From Kluyveromyces lactis (Eukaryota; Ascomycota; Saccharomycetes; Saccharomycetales; Saccharomycetaceae): a stretch of DNA of 64,000 nt. The stretch is from assembly GCF_000002515.2 (NCBI RefSeq), contig NC_006038.1, positions 496,001-560,000 on the forward strand, given 5' to 3'. Below are positions 21,561 to 33,187 of this stretch, in pieces. The translations under genes were made by a program, and so were the position numbers. Positions within the stretch are counted from its first letter, which is position 1; each line of letters opens with the position of its first letter. The notes below the pieces were generated by a model, which had not been told where the DNA came from, did no database searches, and was given only the letters and a program-made list of their open reading frames with translations.

Positions 21561-22343
21561 TGTATTCGATCTGGTTTCTTGTGCCTTGCTACTATGCTCC
21601 AATCACTAATAACACCTCATTATACAGCTATATAATTCAATATACATTTGTTATTTCAACAATATCAAATGATGATAGCTTCCGAGAAACTGGTGAAACT
21701 GGTGAACCTCGATGAGCCAGGGTGAAGCCAGGCGAGCGGAGAGGATGCCATAGGGCGTAAACAAGTTTCAGGCTGGAAGGGACTATGCAGTGCCGCAGAA
21801 CTGAGGCCAAAGGGCACTGTCGTGGATAGGAAGGAGGCCAGGCTCGCGAATGGGGCAAGAGTGCCAAGGAGGGGTACTGGAGGTGGGTGCAGGGATGAGA
21901 CTAGGCTGGGAACCCCTATCTGGCAAGAGAAACAACCAGTGTCAATGGAAAATGCATAGGCGGCCAGGCAGGGCTCACTAGTAAGCCTAAGATATAAGGT
22001 TTTCATGATAGAGTTCCTATGTAGGAAGTATAAATTTCGATTTTTTCATTTTCTGAAAAACATATATAAATTCGAGATGTACGGATGCAAACAGTCACAG
22101 GATGGAGCCTCATATTGAAATTCCTACCCAAAGAGATTCTCTGATCATACAATTTGAAGGAAAGAACAGCAGTATATAGTAGTTGTTAACAATTGCTAAT
22201 AAATATTAGCCTCCATTGGTTGAGTTTGTACAAAAAAAAATGTAGGCATTGGGCCTGAACACCATTGATGGTTCAAGTATTATAAAGGAATTTGAATGAA
22301 TCGGCACGTAGTATGAATTCAAATTTTGAACAAAAATCAGAGG
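21561..22343. promoter_or_regulatory. RPL26 upstream region containing a GC-rich island
   Basis: 783 bases between the RPL26 start and the 3' end of tRNA-Arg. Its middle, about 21680-21990, is far richer in G+C than anything else non-coding here and is described separately. A TATA-like stretch, CATATATAAA, lies near 22,060. No Rap1-type site of the kind seen at RPP0 was found. Confidence 0.5.
21680..21990. other. GC-rich island with RNA-like inverted repeats, function unknown
   Basis: About 310 bases with roughly 58% G+C by hand count (63% in 21841-21900), set in AT-rich flanks. On the forward strand it is G- and purine-rich and repeats the word GCCAGG. Several complementary pairs could nest: GCGAGC near 21,732 with GCTCGC near 21,843; CAGTGCC 21788-21794 with GGCACTG 21813-21819; and 21863-21875 with 21912-21924 (GCCA and AGGGGT pairing with ACCCCT and TGGC around a 3x3 internal loop). 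Reverse-strand frames stay open for 76 and 113 codons, but their protein is low-complexity and unlike anything known to me. It does not resemble the U1-U6, SCR1, RPR1 or NME1 RNAs as I remember them. An unknown structured RNA, or a fragment of foreign or displaced DNA, are both possible. Confidence 0.4.
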
Positions 22344-22415
22344 AGCCCCTCCCGGGACTCGAACCCGGATCACATCCACCGGAAAAATGTATGCTAACCA
22401 TTGCACTAAAGGGGC
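22344..22415 (-). tRNA. tRNA-Arg(CCG)
   Basis: 72-nt cloverleaf on the reverse strand. Acceptor GCCCCTT pairs with GAGGGGC, D-arm GTGC/GCAT, anticodon arm CATTT-TTCCGGT-GGATG with anticodon CCG, and T-arm CCGGG-TTCGAGT-CCCGG. A TTTTT Pol III terminator follows about 6 bases after the 3' end. It reads the CGG arginine codon. S. cerevisiae has its tR(CCG) on chromosome XII, as I recall also between GAS2 and RPL26A. Confidence 0.95.
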
Positions 22416-23155
22416 TGTAAAAAGCACTTATTTGCTTTTGTTCACTAACTCTGTATACCATGAGGATTGATTAATTTCAAATAGTATATTTATGTAAAAT
22501 AAACGGTTTCCTGTTTGCATGCCATTAACTTGCTTCTACCATTATCCGTAATAACAACATTTCTCCCGTTGTTTTGTTTTACCTGCACTTTTAAGACCGA
22601 TCACCATTTTCCATTACCAGAGTTGATAGTTATCATCAATTTCGAAACACCTACTGTACTTAAATTCAATAAAACGTAGCCATTATCACTCTTTCTGCAC
22701 CAATTCATTCACCTTCTTCCACATAAGTATAAATTTATTGCAAATCTACCCAATATCTGTGGCTCAAGATGTAGCCACCAAAACGTCTTCCTACAGCTAT
22801 TTACATAAACATCTGAATATGTTCATTTAAGGGAATGATCCCATTTACCCTGAGGATGTTATGACGACCTGTTGAACTGAGGCGATATCTCCGCAGCAAT
22901 AGATTAAACAATTTAGGTCTCGGTGACACCTACAGGTTCATGCAATTCTTACGAATTTCGTCTTATGTTAATTCCCTCTGTCCTTACTCCGGTATATAGT
23001 ATTCCAAAGGAAACACCGTCCTTGTCAAATTTAGAGAATTAAATTCTTAGGCTAAAAACTCAAAACTTCTTAAAACATAAGTAGTGTAATAAGGCAAAAG
23101 AGATTCTTTCGTCAACAGAAGACATTGAGTCAGAGGGCTGCTAACAAAGGCAATA
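22416..23155. promoter_or_regulatory. Intergenic: tRNA-Arg upstream and TIM21 promoter
   Basis: 740 bases between tRNA-Arg (leftward) and TIM21 (rightward). AT-rich, no repeats, RNA gene or open frame of note seen. Confidence 0.5.
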
Positions 23156-23860
23156 ATGTTCTGTCAGTTCATATCACGTCCAGCCCAGTCTTTGAGTGGA
23201 AAATTCTCATCCAAGACACTCTGTTTGCCTTTAATTGCATCTCCAGTCAGAATAAAACATACAGTTCAAGGATATTCTACGTTCAATGCTCAACAGAATG
23301 CAGGCAACAAGCAACAAAAAAAGAAGATACCACTATGGCCGCGAATTAGGGCTTTTACGACTTTTACCTTTTCCGGAATACTGGTCATCGGGGCCACTGG
23401 TTTAGCTGGAGTTGTCATCTATTTGATTGGAGCAGAGCTATTCTCTCCTTCGGGGGATACTCAAATCTTCAATCGTGCCGTTAGCAAAGTAGAAAATGAT
23501 GAAGTCGCCAGAAGATTATTGAAATGCAACGATACGGAAACGTCTACAGAGAGATTAAAAGCGTACGGAGAAATTTTAACTGATGATCGTTGGACAAGAA
23601 ATAGACCAATCTCATCGACAAGAAGAATTGACAAGGAGGGCAAGGAACATTATCTCATGAGGTTCCATGTAGAATCCAAGCAGAAAATGGGGATCGTTCA
23701 TGTGGAAGCCAAAGAATCCGATGTAAATTACCAACCTGATTTCGTTTCAATGTACCTTGATATTCCTGGAGAAAAACGTCATTATTTGATTAAGCCCAAA
23801 CTTTCCATTGTCAAACCAAAAGGATTCTTGGGAGTTAATTGGGGCCCCAAAAGAGACTAA
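23156..23860 (+). CDS. TIM21: TIM21, subunit of the mitochondrial TIM23 presequence translocase
   Basis: Inner-membrane protein that binds Tom22 from the intermembrane space and links TIM23 to the respiratory chain, favouring lateral sorting of precursors. The 234 residues (239 in S. cerevisiae) show a basic, Ser-rich presequence, one membrane span (about residues 68-95) and a C-terminal soluble domain containing TDDRWTRNRP and ending PKGFLGVNWGPKRD. The start is the ATG at 23156. The place beside FKS1/GSC2 and RPL26 matches YGR033C. It is convergent with GAS2. Confidence 0.92.
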   Translation: MFCQFISRPAQSLSGKFSSKTLCLPLIASPVRIKHTVQGYSTFNAQQNAGNKQQKKKIPLWPRIRAFTTFTFSGILVIGATGLAGVVIYLIGAELFSPSGDTQIFNRAVSKVENDEVARRLLKCNDTETSTERLKAYGEILTDDRWTRNRPISSTRRIDKEGKEHYLMRFHVESKQKMGIVHVEAKESDVNYQPDFVSMYLDIPGEKRHYLIKPKLSIVKPKGFLGVNWGPKRD

Positions 23861-24132
23861 ACTGTAATGAATCACACCAATGGTATATCAAATCCTTTCA
23901 TTTTTGATACGAACACTTTTGCATTCTTTTATTTTGTTGTTCACCCGCCATATATATATTCCATAATTCTAATGAAACAATTGACGCCTATTCTCCTCAG
24001 TGCAATATTGACTGTTAATATGGTACTTTAAGAAAACTTAAACAAGATGCGGGGTTGCCATGCTGCTCCGCCAAAAAATAGTAAACGAAGAACTTATTTC
24101 ATGTCTATCTAAACAAAGTGCATTTGATTTAT

Positions 24133-25713
24133 TTATAAAAAGAACGTGTATGTCATAGCTGTCAAAAGAAGCAGGATGGAACATATTTTTTGCGAATTAC
24201 CAAGATTACTGATATCTTGATCATTGGTTGGAACTTTAATTGATTTTTTTGTGTTAACAGAATCTTGAACCGATTTGATTAAGGCTTGACACTGGGTTTT
24301 TGTATTGTAGCTTTTGAAGTTAAAATAAATGTCCTCATTGGCTAACGGACACGTACTTCCACCTTTGCCAGATGCATAATATAGTTTACTCAACTGTAAG
24401 CTAAGTTTCTGTCTTGCATTACAATCGGCAAACTCTCCGTATTCTCCTTCTGCTCCATTATTGCTAATGTCTGAGCAGTCAATTTGAGCACAAACATAAT
24501 CAAAGTATGACTTATAAGACTTTGATTCCTTGAATGGGGAAGAAAGACACGGCAACAGCTCTTCCAAACATTTGCACTTATCAAAGTCAGGCTCCGGGGG
24601 AAGGTCCAGAGATGCTTTCCATAGTTTACTTTTTTGTGGACACTTACGTGCTGCTGGTTTTTCAGACTCCAAATGCTTTTGCAAGGAAACTGTCTTGGGT
24701 TTAGCCTTCTCGAACTCATTTTGAAGGTATTTGAAATCTTCCAATTCAATCACTTGACCGTTTTTAGTCACTTTAACCACTCCATATTCATTCTCTTCTT
24801 CGAAGTACATGTATACTAGACCTCCGGACCACACGGGCGTCATTAATGGTCCGTAGAGAGCTCCTACTTCTGTAAAGGGCCTTGGTCTAACAGCGTTACA
24901 TCCGAACTCCGAGAAGAAGACTGGCACCGGAAAGTTCTTAAACTCTATGGTCCTTTCACGGTACCCACTTCCTCCATAACTGGAGTAACCGCACCATTCA
25001 TACATGTTAATACCGTAAAAATCAGCTGCATATTCCCCACAAACGAAGTAATCGGCTAGAGCATCTCTTGTATCACTATCATCGTTGGTCGAATATCCAA
25101 CTGGAATCTTTCGATATCCTTTACTTTCTATGTGTTTCTTAATATCACGAATTGATGCTTTAACAAATGGAGACGCATCTGTGTTGGTTTTGTCATTGGT
25201 AACCTCGTTTCCTGCAAAATATCCCAAGATGTTGTCATATTTACTCATAGAGTCCACGACATCTTTATAACGTTGAAAGGTTTGAACATCCCATGAAGGA
25301 GAATCGCGGGATATTGATACATCTGGCTCACTCAAATCCAAAAGAACATAAATGCCAGCCTCTGCAAAAGCATTCATACATTCGTCATGATCTTTTGTTG
25401 GGTCAACAGAATAAACTCTTACTGTGTTAACATGTAGCTTCGTCAAATACGGTAGATCTCTCAAACAAATTGAGGTATCAGCTAGTGGATCAATATAAGT
25501 TGTATCATAAACAGTATCATCAGCAGTAAGTTCATCTAATGATCTACTTGGCTGATAAGCGATACCCTTGAGAAAGAATTGTTCTCCAGTTTTCGAATTG
25601 AAGAACTTATTACCAGCTATCTGAATGGTAGGTAGATCAGAATTGATATCTGATGCCTCACCTCCTACTATACGCTGTAAAAGGCATAGAAAATACCAAC
25701 AATACATCATCAT
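24133..25713 (-). CDS. GAS2: GAS2-like beta-1,3-glucanosyltransferase (GH72, GPI-anchored)
   Basis: Cell-wall enzyme that cuts and rejoins beta-1,3-glucan chains on the outer surface. From the first ATG (25713-25711) it has 526 residues: a short hydrophobic signal peptide, the GH72 domain with acid/base Glu170 (AGNEV) and nucleophile Glu269 (FFSEFGCN), a cysteine-rich X8/CBM43 module (about 390-480), and a hydrophobic tail for GPI attachment. The 99-residue spacing of the two glutamates equals that of S. cerevisiae Gas2 (176/275), and the position next to FKS1 matches YLR343W. Gas2 acts in spore-wall assembly in S. cerevisiae; whether this gene is likewise meiotic is inference. It lies downstream of FKS1 on the same strand. 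Confidence 0.9.
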   Translation of the reverse strand: MMMYCWYFLCLLQRIVGGEASDINSDLPTIQIAGNKFFNSKTGEQFFLKGIAYQPSRSLDELTADDTVYDTTYIDPLADTSICLRDLPYLTKLHVNTVRVYSVDPTKDHDECMNAFAEAGIYVLLDLSEPDVSISRDSPSWDVQTFQRYKDVVDSMSKYDNILGYFAGNEVTNDKTNTDASPFVKASIRDIKKHIESKGYRKIPVGYSTNDDSDTRDALADYFVCGEYAADFYGINMYEWCGYSSYGGSGYRERTIEFKNFPVPVFFSEFGCNAVRPRPFTEVGALYGPLMTPVWSGGLVYMYFEEENEYGVVKVTKNGQVIELEDFKYLQNEFEKAKPKTVSLQKHLESEKPAARKCPQKSKLWKASLDLPPEPDFDKCKCLEELLPCLSSPFKESKSYKSYFDYVCAQIDCSDISNNGAEGEYGEFADCNARQKLSLQLSKLYYASGKGGSTCPLANEDIYFNFKSYNTKTQCQALIKSVQDSVNTKKSIKVPTNDQDISNLGNSQKICSILLLLTAMTYTFFL

Positions 25714-26240
25714 TGTGATTATGGCCGATGCTTGTATCTGTTGCAATGGTCGTTCCTTGTTTAGACTTAGGTTGATGTCTTTGTGACTTGCGTCAGTTTA
25801 AATACCGCCAGGCGACACATTTATCTCAGGAAATAATTACTCCTAGAAAATTACAAGAACACTAAGTAAGAAAGGATCGAAATTTAATACGTCAGAATAT
25901 AAGTATAATTCCACTTTTTGTTTTATAAAGATACAAAATATATGATATATGAAGGGCATTTGTTTTCCTATTGGTGCTAGATGATATTTCTCCTGAGTAC
26001 CGAAATGAAAACAGATTAATGCGTAATTGGTTAATGTTTTGATAATGTAAAGAACGTCTTTCCACCAACCATTGAAATGTTTATAATTGTAAATGTAATA
26101 ATGATAAAAATAACAAAAAAATACAATGAAATCCTGTAAAAGGAGTATACAAAGACTGAGATCTGAGTTAACTATACTATCCAGGATGAACTGCCAGATA
26201 TTCAACATTGTTCTTTTTATTTTAATTTTGGTTTTCCCAT
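25714..26240. promoter_or_regulatory. FKS1 3' region and GAS2 promoter
   Basis: 527 AT-rich bases between two reverse-strand cell-wall genes. No distinct element, RNA gene or repeat recognised. Confidence 0.5.
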
Positions 26241-29200
26241 TCAGGCCTTGGTGGACCAGGTAGTCAAAGATGGGGCTTTGGTGAAGTAATGTCCAGAATA
26301 AGTGGACAAATTGAAACCAGTATCGTTGTTTTGTTGTCTTCTTGGTTGAATCAAACCAGCGAAAATATCACTACCGGCACTGTCCACCTTAGAACCAAGA
26401 TCCGCAGTATCCACCTTTGAAGCAGCGACAGCTGGACCAATGATACAAGCAGCGAATATTGCCAAAACCAGGAAGTACAACGAACAGTATTTTTTGACCA
26501 TACGTTTACGTAGACGTGTTTGCTTCAAAGAATAGATTGGTGGACGAATTTGACGAGAAGGCTTTAACCAGAACAACATGATAGAATGGAATTTATCAGC
26601 CATTGGAATACATAAGATTGGCAATTGACAGAATAGCAAGATGTGACCCAAAATGAAATCAGCAGCGAATTCTGAGAGTTCCACAACTTTAGCAACGAAT
26701 TCTCTTGATGGTTGAGTCCAGGCCATGTAACCCAAACCAGTACCATACCATTTACCAGTCCAGAATGCAGTGTTTGCATGATCATTCTTGAATTCACGAG
26801 TTAACATGAACAAGGTCATACACTTGAAGACTAATCTTTGACATTGAATACAAGTGATCAAACCGATCAACATCTTAGTGAAATTGAAAGCTTCAAGAAC
26901 CCACATAATGATGAAGAAGACAATGTGAACAATAACTGCAACACCATGAGCAATACCGGCCATAACGGAACCAGTCTTCTTACAACACATACCCAATAAC
27001 GGACCTGAACAACAAGATAGACCTAAACATACACCAAGTACACCCATGTTGACGACAATTGGACCCAAAGTACAGATGACAATACGCAACCAAGAGTTCA
27101 CAACACTGACATCCTTAACACCAGTTTGAGCATTAATGAAAGTGAATGCAGTGAAACAACCAGCGGCGTAGATGATACATGGGATTAATTCGGCGAAGAT
27201 TAAGTTAGATCTATGAGCTCTTGGAGCATCACCAGCGGCTCTTTCGGATTCATCACCGACCAGCTTACGTTTGAAACCGGTGACACGAGATCTTGACATT
27301 CTAACGTAACCAATCCAAGAATTCTTGTGATATTTATTGTTACCTCTAGACAACCATCTGATGAAATCTCTGTAATCCAAGAAGAAATCTTGCCATGAAA
27401 ATTGATGTGGATTGAAGATGAATGGAGAGAACATCAAAGCCGATAATGAGGCCCAGAACCATAGTAAAGCAGCTTGCCAGTAGGCAATTGTAGAGAATAA
27501 CAACATTAACATAGATCTTGAACCCATGTAAATAGCTGAACCAGCAAATCTAGAATATAGAATGGAGAATGGAATACGAGAAGTAGCGAAACCACGACCA
27601 GTAGAGATATAACGAGCACCACCAACTGTCAAATCACTCAATAAAGATGCAGAATAGATTTGACCGGCAAAGACTTCAAACATTGGAGACAGAGATAGTA
27701 AGTGGCGCAAGAATCTTTGAACAGCTTTCCAGATACCACGCTCAATCAATTCTTGAACAACAATTGGAATGAATGCGATGAAAAACACAATAAAGATGGA
27801 TAATGTATAACGTCTGACCCAATCAATAACAGGTTCAAAGTTGTAACAACCAATTGGATATAGAACATCGGTGATAGGCTTGTATTTGTTATAGGAACAC
27901 ATGATGGATTGATTAGCCATAGAATTCATGTTAACAAGAGTTAACATAAATAATTGCAAAGACAATTGAATAAACAAGTTATTCAAATGGAAACCAGGAT
28001 GCGCGTAGTAGAAAGACAAGAAACGATCGAAAGGCAATTGAGTACCCAAGTAGTAGTACTCACGAGATAACATTTGCTCACCCATACCAGCACCAATCTT
28101 AGTTGTGAAATTTAAAATGGTACCAAAACCTAAATCTCTACCCTTACCACATTGATAATATTCACAGTGCTTGATACGACCACCACGAAGCATAGCAGTC
28201 ATACCGGCATAAATATCTTCGTTCAAATGTAAACCCTTTTGAGCCTTGGAGACACCACCTCTGGTTGTCATATAAGTAGCATTGACGAAATCTGGATGTC
28301 CATAATGCAATTTACCACCAATTTGAGCCAAGGTACGAGCAAATAAGGTACCGAAAGTTTGTTCCTTACCAGCTGCAACATCACCTAAGACACCAGAGTT
28401 TTCAGAGAAAATATATTCACGAGCACCAACAATAGCAACTGGATGGTTGTTACCTTGATCTTCGTATTTCAAACCTGGAGAGTATGGGTTGACCTGTTCA
28501 ACGTTCAATTCTTCGAATTCTGCCAAGACAGATCTAATCTTCAAACATTCTTCCAAATAGTTATCTTGGTTAGCATCAATCAATTGAATGTATTCACCTC
28601 TGTAGAAAATCAAAGCATGGTTTTGATTATCGGATTTACCATCACCCAAGATTGGGTTACCAGATAATTGAACTCTAAACTTAGGACGTCTACGACCATT
28701 TTCCATAATTTCACAATAACCATCAATCAAAGCGGAGTAAATCCTTGGTTCTTCACCTTCGTTCAATGGAGGTTCTTCATCCAAATAAGCGATCTGTAAG
28801 TCAGGGTAAGCTCTTAACAAGAATTCGGCATTTTCTAGCTCATGAGGTTTAAACTTAGCCAATCTTTGCATAGAGACCAAGAACTTGAACTTTCTTCTCG
28901 CCATTCTTTCCAACTCTCTTTCCAAACCTTCAGTATCACCACCGAACATTTGAACAATTTCAGGGTTTTCAACACGGTACAACAATTTAATGGCTCTTGC
29001 ATAATTCATGAAACCAGAAACAGTACGGTACAAAGTTTGGGATCTCAATGAGGCCCAAATACGGGTACGTAAAGTGTACTCTGGTGCAGCAGACTTGAAA
29101 CCGATACAGTAGAATGGTAAATCATCGATTTGTGACTTCATACCACCTTCCTTTTCAGAATCCTCCTCGTTTCCTTCAAATGCAGCAGTTTCTTCAGCCA

Positions 29201-31877
29201 AGATCTTTGTATCCTTGACGAAACAATCCCATTCGACAGGATGCAATTGCTTCAAATATTCCAACAAAGTGACTCTTGAGAATTGATCATCTTCACGAAT
29301 AATTTCTCTTAAAGATAGCAAGATTCTTTCGGAGTAATGAGGTGTCAAAACGGTGAAAGTTGGCATGTTATCAACTGGTAATGGTTCTGGGATTGGAGTA
29401 GCCAAAGATTGAGCAAAGAAAGAGATACGACGTTCAGCTTCGGAGTTTCTTGGGAAGAATTCAGTCTCGAAATTGTTATCATCTTGAGACACGAAAAAGG
29501 TTGGAGCTCTTAGAGTTCTCTTGCCCTCAATCTCAGATGGAACTTGATGGTATAACAACTTTTGAACGTGGTCAATGGCCAACAAATGTTCTCTGTACAT
29601 GGAAATGACAATGGCATTCCAAACTTGAGAGATTAAAACTTTTGGTTTATATTTAATTTCCATATCAGTAGTAGCCAAGATCTTTGAGTAAATTCTCTTT
29701 GGTAACCTGGTGAAGATGTTTCTCCATGGTGTTAAGATAGAGATACCCAAGTAGAAAGATCTACCAACAGAGAAAACAGTGTTACAAATAATGTACCACA
29801 TATAAGTATCCAAGAAGAAAAGGATCAAATCAGTAGCGATCATCAAACCTAAGACGATCTTTGGTTGTTGACGACAAAGTTGATCTTTATAACCATAATC
29901 ACCAGTACATCTCATCACAGTGGTAGATAAAATTCTGATTGGATCTCTTAAGGAAAGGGTCAAGAAGAAATAGGATTCGGAGAACTTAGCTGCAAAAACG
30001 GTAACCCATAATAAATAAGACATCCACATATCAAGACCCTTCAATTGGTAGAAAGAAGCTGTAAAAGTTTGAGATGCAACATATTTTCTAGTAGATTTTT
30101 TCATGTACGATGTGAATAATCCACCTAATGGCATAATGGAGAAGAAAATGATGGTAATCAAAGCGACAAAGAACATAACTGCAGAGACTACTAAAGCGGC
30201 CTTGGAGTAAACGGTCAAAGGATCATAGGCGAAGACAAAGATGATTGGACCCAAGTTAACACCGAGGATACCAACCAAGAACCAGAAACGACGAGACAAA
30301 TGTTGAGCACCAGCCCAATTTCTTGGGACAAAGAACCATTCCGAGATAGTTGCCACAATTTGAATAATAGTTGCCAAAGAACCAGCCAACGCACTAGAGG
30401 CCCATCTGTAAGCAGCCAAAGGTTTGTTGTTTAATAGTTGTTGGTAGTTATGAGTGTAAAGAGTTGGGGCATTGTAAGCGGTGTACATCCAGTAGATAGA
30501 GGCGTGAACGACCCAGATACGGTTGAAATTGGTGACCAAATGGAACCAAGAACGTGTTTCTTTATAAGTCTTAAAGAAAACGTCATCCCAAATAACGTCA
30601 CCTAATCTCAAATAACGTTCCTCAGCGGGCAAATCGATCAAACGAGTGCCATCTTCCAAGATTACTTTGGCTATACCTTCAGGGTACCAAAACAACTGAT
30701 TTACATCATCGTAACCAATAACCTTGTTATGATCCTTTTCACGTTTCACGTAACGACCATCCACCACTTCATAGACTTGAGATCTAATAAATCTATAAAT
30801 TGGAGTGATAACTCTGTTCAAGAAATCACCTTCTGGAATAGGATCTGAACGGTTCTGACAAAGAGGAGAATCTAAATAATCAGAAGCACACTTGTAGATG
30901 AAACATAAACATTCTGAGGTAAATCTGACTTGATTGGCTTCACCCCATAGTAACAAATACAAAGCGATTTGACGAACTCTTTCCACTGGTGAAAGTTTGT
31001 TCATCTTAGCCTTCCATCTGAAATCTGCAGCTTCCAAAGAGTTATCACCTTCCAATTGGTTCAAAGCACTCTCTGGATTTTCCGAGCTGTTAGCTTCTTC
31101 CATGGCCTTCTTATTCTTCTTTCTTGCCTTTCTTGCCTTTCTAGACATTTTACCAAGACTCATATTTCTGAAACCAATTTCATCATCCATATCTAGTTGT
31201 GCAGCGAAGTACCATTTCTTATAATTGGCACTATCACTTCCGATATAATCAGCATGTAAAGATAACAATGCTTGTTGAGGAGACATTCTTGAAGCTCTAG
31301 AATCCAATAGAGTCATGAAATGATCGAACATGTTTCTCATGGAATCTCTTTGGAACCCAAATTTATTAGTCAAATCGATGAAAACATCTTCAATTTCGCT
31401 TGCGGTCACTGGAGTCTGAGTGTCAGCGGTCCATGCTGGATATGGTTCAGTTGGTAAAGCCATGGCAACTGCTGAAGGATCGAAACCTTCACCACCATAA
31501 ATTGGTGTCGAAGCACCAGATGATCTTGGATCACCATAACTCATTTGAGAAGGAGCATATTGACCGTATCCGTTCCCGGAAGCGCCTCCGTAACTATCGT
31601 AGCCACCTGGGGTACCTGGAGGAGCGTAACTGAAATCAGAGAAATTTTCAGGATCCTGGCCAGCACCACGAGGCTGATCATAGTAGCCTTGGCCCGGTTG
31701 GCCCGGTTGACCTGGCTGTTGGTAATATTCAGCAGATTGATCGTAGTAGCCCGGGTCTTGCGCGTAATATTGATCTTGCGCATAGATTGGTTGACCATAT
31801 TCATCGTACTGTTGTTGGTCGTACTCATCCCTTGGGATATGACCACCTTGATCCTGGTACGGATCGTTGTAAGACAT
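26241..31877 (-). CDS. FKS1: FKS1, catalytic subunit of beta-1,3-glucan synthase
   Basis: Plasma-membrane GT48 enzyme that extrudes beta-1,3-glucan from UDP-glucose under control of Rho1. From the first ATG (31877-31875) it has 1,878 residues (S. cerevisiae Fks1 1,876) and aligns throughout. The order is a Tyr/Gln/Gly-rich N-terminus, the FKS1 domain 1 (about 150-400), a first membrane cluster, the cytosolic synthase domain (about 720-1,350) and a second membrane cluster. The segments where echinocandin resistance changes fall in pathogens read FLTLSLRDP (about residue 640) and DWVRRYTL (about 1,355), both in the common sensitive form. In-frame sequence upstream of 31877 lacks an ATG. FKS1 and GSC2 of S. 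cerevisiae derive from one such gene. Confidence 0.98.
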   Translation of the reverse strand: MSYNDPYQDQGGHIPRDEYDQQQYDEYGQPIYAQDQYYAQDPGYYDQSAEYYQQPGQPGQPGQGYYDQPRGAGQDPENFSDFSYAPPGTPGGYDSYGGASGNGYGQYAPSQMSYGDPRSSGASTPIYGGEGFDPSAVAMALPTEPYPAWTADTQTPVTASEIEDVFIDLTNKFGFQRDSMRNMFDHFMTLLDSRASRMSPQQALLSLHADYIGSDSANYKKWYFAAQLDMDDEIGFRNMSLGKMSRKARKARKKNKKAMEEANSSENPESALNQLEGDNSLEAADFRWKAKMNKLSPVERVRQIALYLLLWGEANQVRFTSECLCFIYKCASDYLDSPLCQNRSDPIPEGDFLNRVITPIYRFIRSQVYEVVDGRYVKREKDHNKVIGYDDVNQLFWYPEGIAKVILEDGTRLIDLPAEERYLRLGDVIWDDVFFKTYKETRSWFHLVTNFNRIWVVHASIYWMYTAYNAPTLYTHNYQQLLNNKPLAAYRWASSALAGSLATIIQIVATISEWFFVPRNWAGAQHLSRRFWFLVGILGVNLGPIIFVFAYDPLTVYSKAALVVSAVMFFVALITIIFFSIMPLGGLFTSYMKKSTRKYVASQTFTASFYQLKGLDMWMSYLLWVTVFAAKFSESYFFLTLSLRDPIRILSTTVMRCTGDYGYKDQLCRQQPKIVLGLMIATDLILFFLDTYMWYIICNTVFSVGRSFYLGISILTPWRNIFTRLPKRIYSKILATTDMEIKYKPKVLISQVWNAIVISMYREHLLAIDHVQKLLYHQVPSEIEGKRTLRAPTFFVSQDDNNFETEFFPRNSEAERRISFFAQSLATPIPEPLPVDNMPTFTVLTPHYSERILLSLREIIREDDQFSRVTLLEYLKQLHPVEWDCFVKDTKILAEETAAFEGNEEDSEKEGGMKSQIDDLPFYCIGFKSAAPEYTLRTRIWASLRSQTLYRTVSGFMNYARAIKLLYRVENPEIVQMFGGDTEGLERELERMARRKFKFLVSMQRLAKFKPHELENAEFLLRAYPDLQIAYLDEEPPLNEGEEPRIYSALIDGYCEIMENGRRRPKFRVQLSGNPILGDGKSDNQNHALIFYRGEYIQLIDANQDNYLEECLKIRSVLAEFEELNVEQVNPYSPGLKYEDQGNNHPVAIVGAREYIFSENSGVLGDVAAGKEQTFGTLFARTLAQIGGKLHYGHPDFVNATYMTTRGGVSKAQKGLHLNEDIYAGMTAMLRGGRIKHCEYYQCGKGRDLGFGTILNFTTKIGAGMGEQMLSREYYYLGTQLPFDRFLSFYYAHPGFHLNNLFIQLSLQLFMLTLVNMNSMANQSIMCSYNKYKPITDVLYPIGCYNFEPVIDWVRRYTLSIFIVFFIAFIPIVVQELIERGIWKAVQRFLRHLLSLSPMFEVFAGQIYSASLLSDLTVGGARYISTGRGFATSRIPFSILYSRFAGSAIYMGSRSMLMLLFSTIAYWQAALLWFWASLSALMFSPFIFNPHQFSWQDFFLDYRDFIRWLSRGNNKYHKNSWIGYVRMSRSRVTGFKRKLVGDESERAAGDAPRAHRSNLIFAELIPCIIYAAGCFTAFTFINAQTGVKDVSVVNSWLRIVICTLGPIVVNMGVLGVCLGLSCCSGPLLGMCCKKTGSVMAGIAHGVAVIVHIVFFIIMWVLEAFNFTKMLIGLITCIQCQRLVFKCMTLFMLTREFKNDHANTAFWTGKWYGTGLGYMAWTQPSREFVAKVVELSEFAADFILGHILLFCQLPILCIPMADKFHSIMLFWLKPSRQIRPPIYSLKQTRLRKRMVKKYCSLYFLVLAIFAACIIGPAVAASKVDTADLGSKVDSAGSDIFAGLIQPRRQQNNDTGFNLSTYSGHYFTKAPSLTTWSTKA

Positions 31878-33187
31878 AGCGAATGTGGGGTGAGGTGAAA
31901 GAGAGAAGCTTCTTAAGGTATGAATCCACACACAAACACACTAACTATTAGAAATAAAAGTTTGTGAAAAAAACGTGTAATAAAGCAGATCAGATCTTAA
32001 TTGATTCAAAATAACCAAAGTATTAATAAAAAAAAAAAAAGCACCAGAAAACTATACCAAACCAGAAAAAAACTAGCTTGAATTGAATATAGTTAAAGTT
32101 GCTATGTTATTACTATATCGAATCTCTTGCGTTCGATCCAATATTTTTTTTTTATTTTTAGATCAATCTTTGACTTTTCTTTGATCTTGTTTTGTGGTTC
32201 AAAGCGTGTACCTCTTGGTGAATGGGATTTACCTGAGAAAGTACCAATACTAGCTCTGGTGTTCTTTCCTAGTAAGATGAAACAAAGTAGAAAAACAGAG
32301 CTCTCTAAAACACAAAAAGAACCAGAAGTGAAACCAATAACTCGAAGCTGGACCGAAGAATCTTGTTGTTTTTAAAAAAGGATCTGAAAAGGATCTAAAC
32401 CAAATCTTAAGCTATTTTTTTTTTCTAATGCTCTCATTCTCTTTCCCACTATGAACAAAAAAATTGTAAAAAATGGAAACAGAAAGTGGACACAATAAGA
32501 TTCGAAATCGAAACAGTGGTATATACAGAAATTAACTAAAAGAAATTTACACTTAAATGCTAGTAACAGCGATATAACGTGTATGATTATGATATAATCA
32601 ACTCTCTGTATGGATGATAGTATGTGCATACCCCAATCTAAGGTGGAATGTCGTCTCGTCTCCCGCTTTCAACTACGCTATTTCCATCGTTCTCATGAAT
32701 TTGCATGGCCTATCTCAAGAAAAAAGTTAGCTAACTAAGTCCTATAGTACAGTACATAGAGTAGCGTATATCATTACTAAGTACTTTTTTTTTCTCTTAC
32801 AATTCCTAATCGATCCATGTCCTTGGACGGAAATCGCGCTTTGATTTTTTTTCTTTTAATTTTTTCTTTGTGTCGCGAAATTTAGTTCAGCTCGACTCAG
32901 TTTGGTTCGATTTTGGGTTCGAACGTGATACAGTTTTTCTCGTTTCGTTGTGTGCTTCTACGCGGTTTTAACGCGAGAAATGTCTCGGTCGACGCACAAC
33001 CAAGACATGCACAATGCGAAACTGAAACACCACGAAAATAGATTCCGTTAATAGTTAAATTCTTGTTTCTTTTTGTTCTTGGTGGCAGTGACAGTAAAGG
33101 GACGTTCGACCAAAAGCAAAAGAGAAGAAAATCTATTTTAGGAAGCAAGGCGGGTAATAGCGGTGGCCGATTGTGGCATGTATGTAT
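31878..33187. promoter_or_regulatory. Long FKS1 upstream region
   Basis: 1,310 bases between the FKS1 start and the IMO32 stop, both reverse-strand, so nearly all is FKS1 upstream DNA. The proximal half has poly-A/T tracts. The distal part, 32,870-33,040, holds SBF/MBF-like cell-cycle elements listed separately. Small open frames of 82-85 codons occur but have no recognisable product. Confidence 0.55.
32874..33037 (-). promoter_or_regulatory. SBF/MBF-like element cluster upstream of FKS1
   Basis: CGCGAAA (32874-32880), ACGCG (32960-32964 and 32971-32975) and CACGAAA (33031-33037) fit the SCB (CRCGAAA) and MCB-core patterns. S. cerevisiae FKS1 is transcribed in late G1 under SBF. The cluster is about 1.0-1.16 kb from the FKS1 ATG, which is far, so function is inferred. 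Confidence 0.4.

Noticed and set aside
21665-22006. 113- and 76-codon reverse-strand frames in the GC-rich island
   Set aside because: Ser/Leu/Pro/Phe-rich low-complexity translation, as GC-rich non-coding DNA gives; two overlapping frames are open at once.
31878-31931. N-terminal extension of FKS1
   Set aside because: The in-frame upstream sequence has no ATG; homology begins at the ATG at 31877.
32127-33148. Three small frames (82-85 codons) in the FKS1 upstream region
   Set aside because: Aromatic-rich or random-looking products on both strands; no homology seen.
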